Assembly: GCF_001895145.1 (NCBI RefSeq)
Contig: NZ_BDIR01000006.1
Coordinates: forward strand, 124,001-188,000
Reading direction: 5' to 3'
Source: Arcobacter sp. LA11
GTDB lineage: Bacteria > Campylobacterota > Campylobacteria > Campylobacterales > Arcobacteraceae
Length of the DNA stretch: 64,000 nucleotides
Position numbers and translations under genes: made by a program. Below the pieces are notes generated by a model. That model made no database searches. It saw only the letters and a program-made list of their open reading frames with translations, and was not told where the DNA came from. Each line of letters begins with the position of its first letter. Position 1 is the first letter of the stretch. This document shows, piece by piece, positions 63,711 to 64,000 of this stretch.

Positions 63711-64000
63711 AAAAAAAAGCATTTACTCTTTTTTCTACTCTTATACTAATTTTTATATTTTCAATTTTAATTGTAAGTATATTTGAAACAAAAAGCATGA
63801 ACTCAATTAATATACAAAAACAATACTCTTATATTCAAGCAAAAAATCATCTAGCCTTTTTAGAAGAATATATTACTAAACAAAAAGATTTAAAGACTAT
63901 AAAAAAAATAGAAATACAAGATAATCACTTTAATATTTTGGCAGATATTACAAAAAAAGATAAAAATTATGAAGCCAATTTATATATAAAATCAAAACTT
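63707..64000 (+). CDS. Third pseudopilin-like protein, cut by window edge
   Basis: 98 codons visible. MKKKAFTLFSTLILIFIFSIL: prepilin-like leader and helix, but Ser replaces Glu at +5. Loss of Glu+5 is seen in GspK-type tip pseudopilins. Its ATG overlaps the TGA of the previous gene. With the two genes before it this makes a set of three pilin-like genes after proC. C-terminus not visible, so GspK identity cannot be checked. Confidence 0.55.
   Translation, partial: MKKKAFTLFSTLILIFIFSILIVSIFETKSMNSINIQKQYSYIQAKNHLAFLEEYITKQKDLKTIKKIEIQDNHFNILADITKKDKNYEANLYIKSKL

Noticed and set aside
1-64000. CRISPR arrays, tRNA or rRNA genes, insertion sequences, prophage
   Set aside because: I saw no regularly spaced repeats, cloverleaf sequences, transposase frames or phage genes on either strand; a dedicated search (tRNA and CRISPR finders) was not possible.

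Overview
The window is AT-rich, with no rRNA, tRNA, IS, phage or CRISPR that I could find. Gene content and order point to a Campylobacterota (Arcobacter-like) chromosome. Supporting signs are the lon-bamD-proC-pseudopilin order, HQWRQPL-type histidine kinases, the LemA/DUF3137 pair, flavodoxin next to a DUF2325 gene, and rhomboid and Y-family polymerase genes typical of that group. This is inference from protein sequence; no search was run.

Layout. 1-2198: partial ferritin-like gene, HMA_2-like gene, a tiny membrane protein translationally coupled to fur, and a divergent unknown gene. 2205-7080: tonB-exbB-exbD on the minus strand, and a divergent feo operon (small Cys-rich membrane protein, feoA, feoB, small acidic protein). 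7078-19380: a probable haem or tetrapyrrole island with a ChaN lipoprotein overlapping an RND permease, a TonB-dependent receptor, a DUF4198 protein, a small periplasmic protein, an exported CobN-like chelatase, a DUF2149 protein and a second ExbB-like channel. 19619-26008: a second TonB receptor, small genes, a NitT/TauT-type substrate-binding protein, NnrS and an ABC permease/ATPase. 26101-33073: a two-component system divergent from a third TonB receptor with a PepSY reductase-like partner. 33152-40420: LemA/DUF3137, a hexahaem cytochrome fused to a beta-propeller and membrane anchor, and an unknown exported protein. 40525-44521: a tight FTR1 / FAD oxidoreductase / helical protein / GT39-like operon. 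44628-49533: L,D-transpeptidase, porin, a decayed duplicate of the flavodoxin operon, then the intact DUF2325-to-fldA operon. 49679-64000: ordinary genes (MscS channel, PAS kinase, DNA polymerase Y, chemotaxis receptor, zinc-ribbon protein, rhomboid, Lon, BamD, ProC, pseudopilins).

How it fits together. From about 1 to 49.6 kb this is largely an iron-acquisition region. I scored by hand more than a dozen sites against the 19-bp Fur consensus; the best reach 14-16 of 19. They lie upstream of fur, tonB, feo, the CobN-like operon, two of the three receptors, the periplasmic binding protein, FTR1 and the flavodoxin operon. TonB/ExbBD would energise the three receptors. Ferrous iron would enter by FeoB, iron by FTR1, and flavodoxin would replace ferredoxin under iron starvation.

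The most interesting system is the CobN-like protein. It carries a signal peptide and a C-terminal membrane anchor, and sits with an ExbB-like channel and a DUF2149 protein that places an Asp as ExbD does. No CobS/CobT ATPase is present. This resembles the Bacteroidetes hmu haem-utilisation gene set. I propose a periplasmic, proton-motive-force-driven metal dechelatase that removes iron from haem; this is inference. A second notable find is the 47.3-47.6 kb gap, which holds the scar of a duplicated flavodoxin operon, including its promoter.
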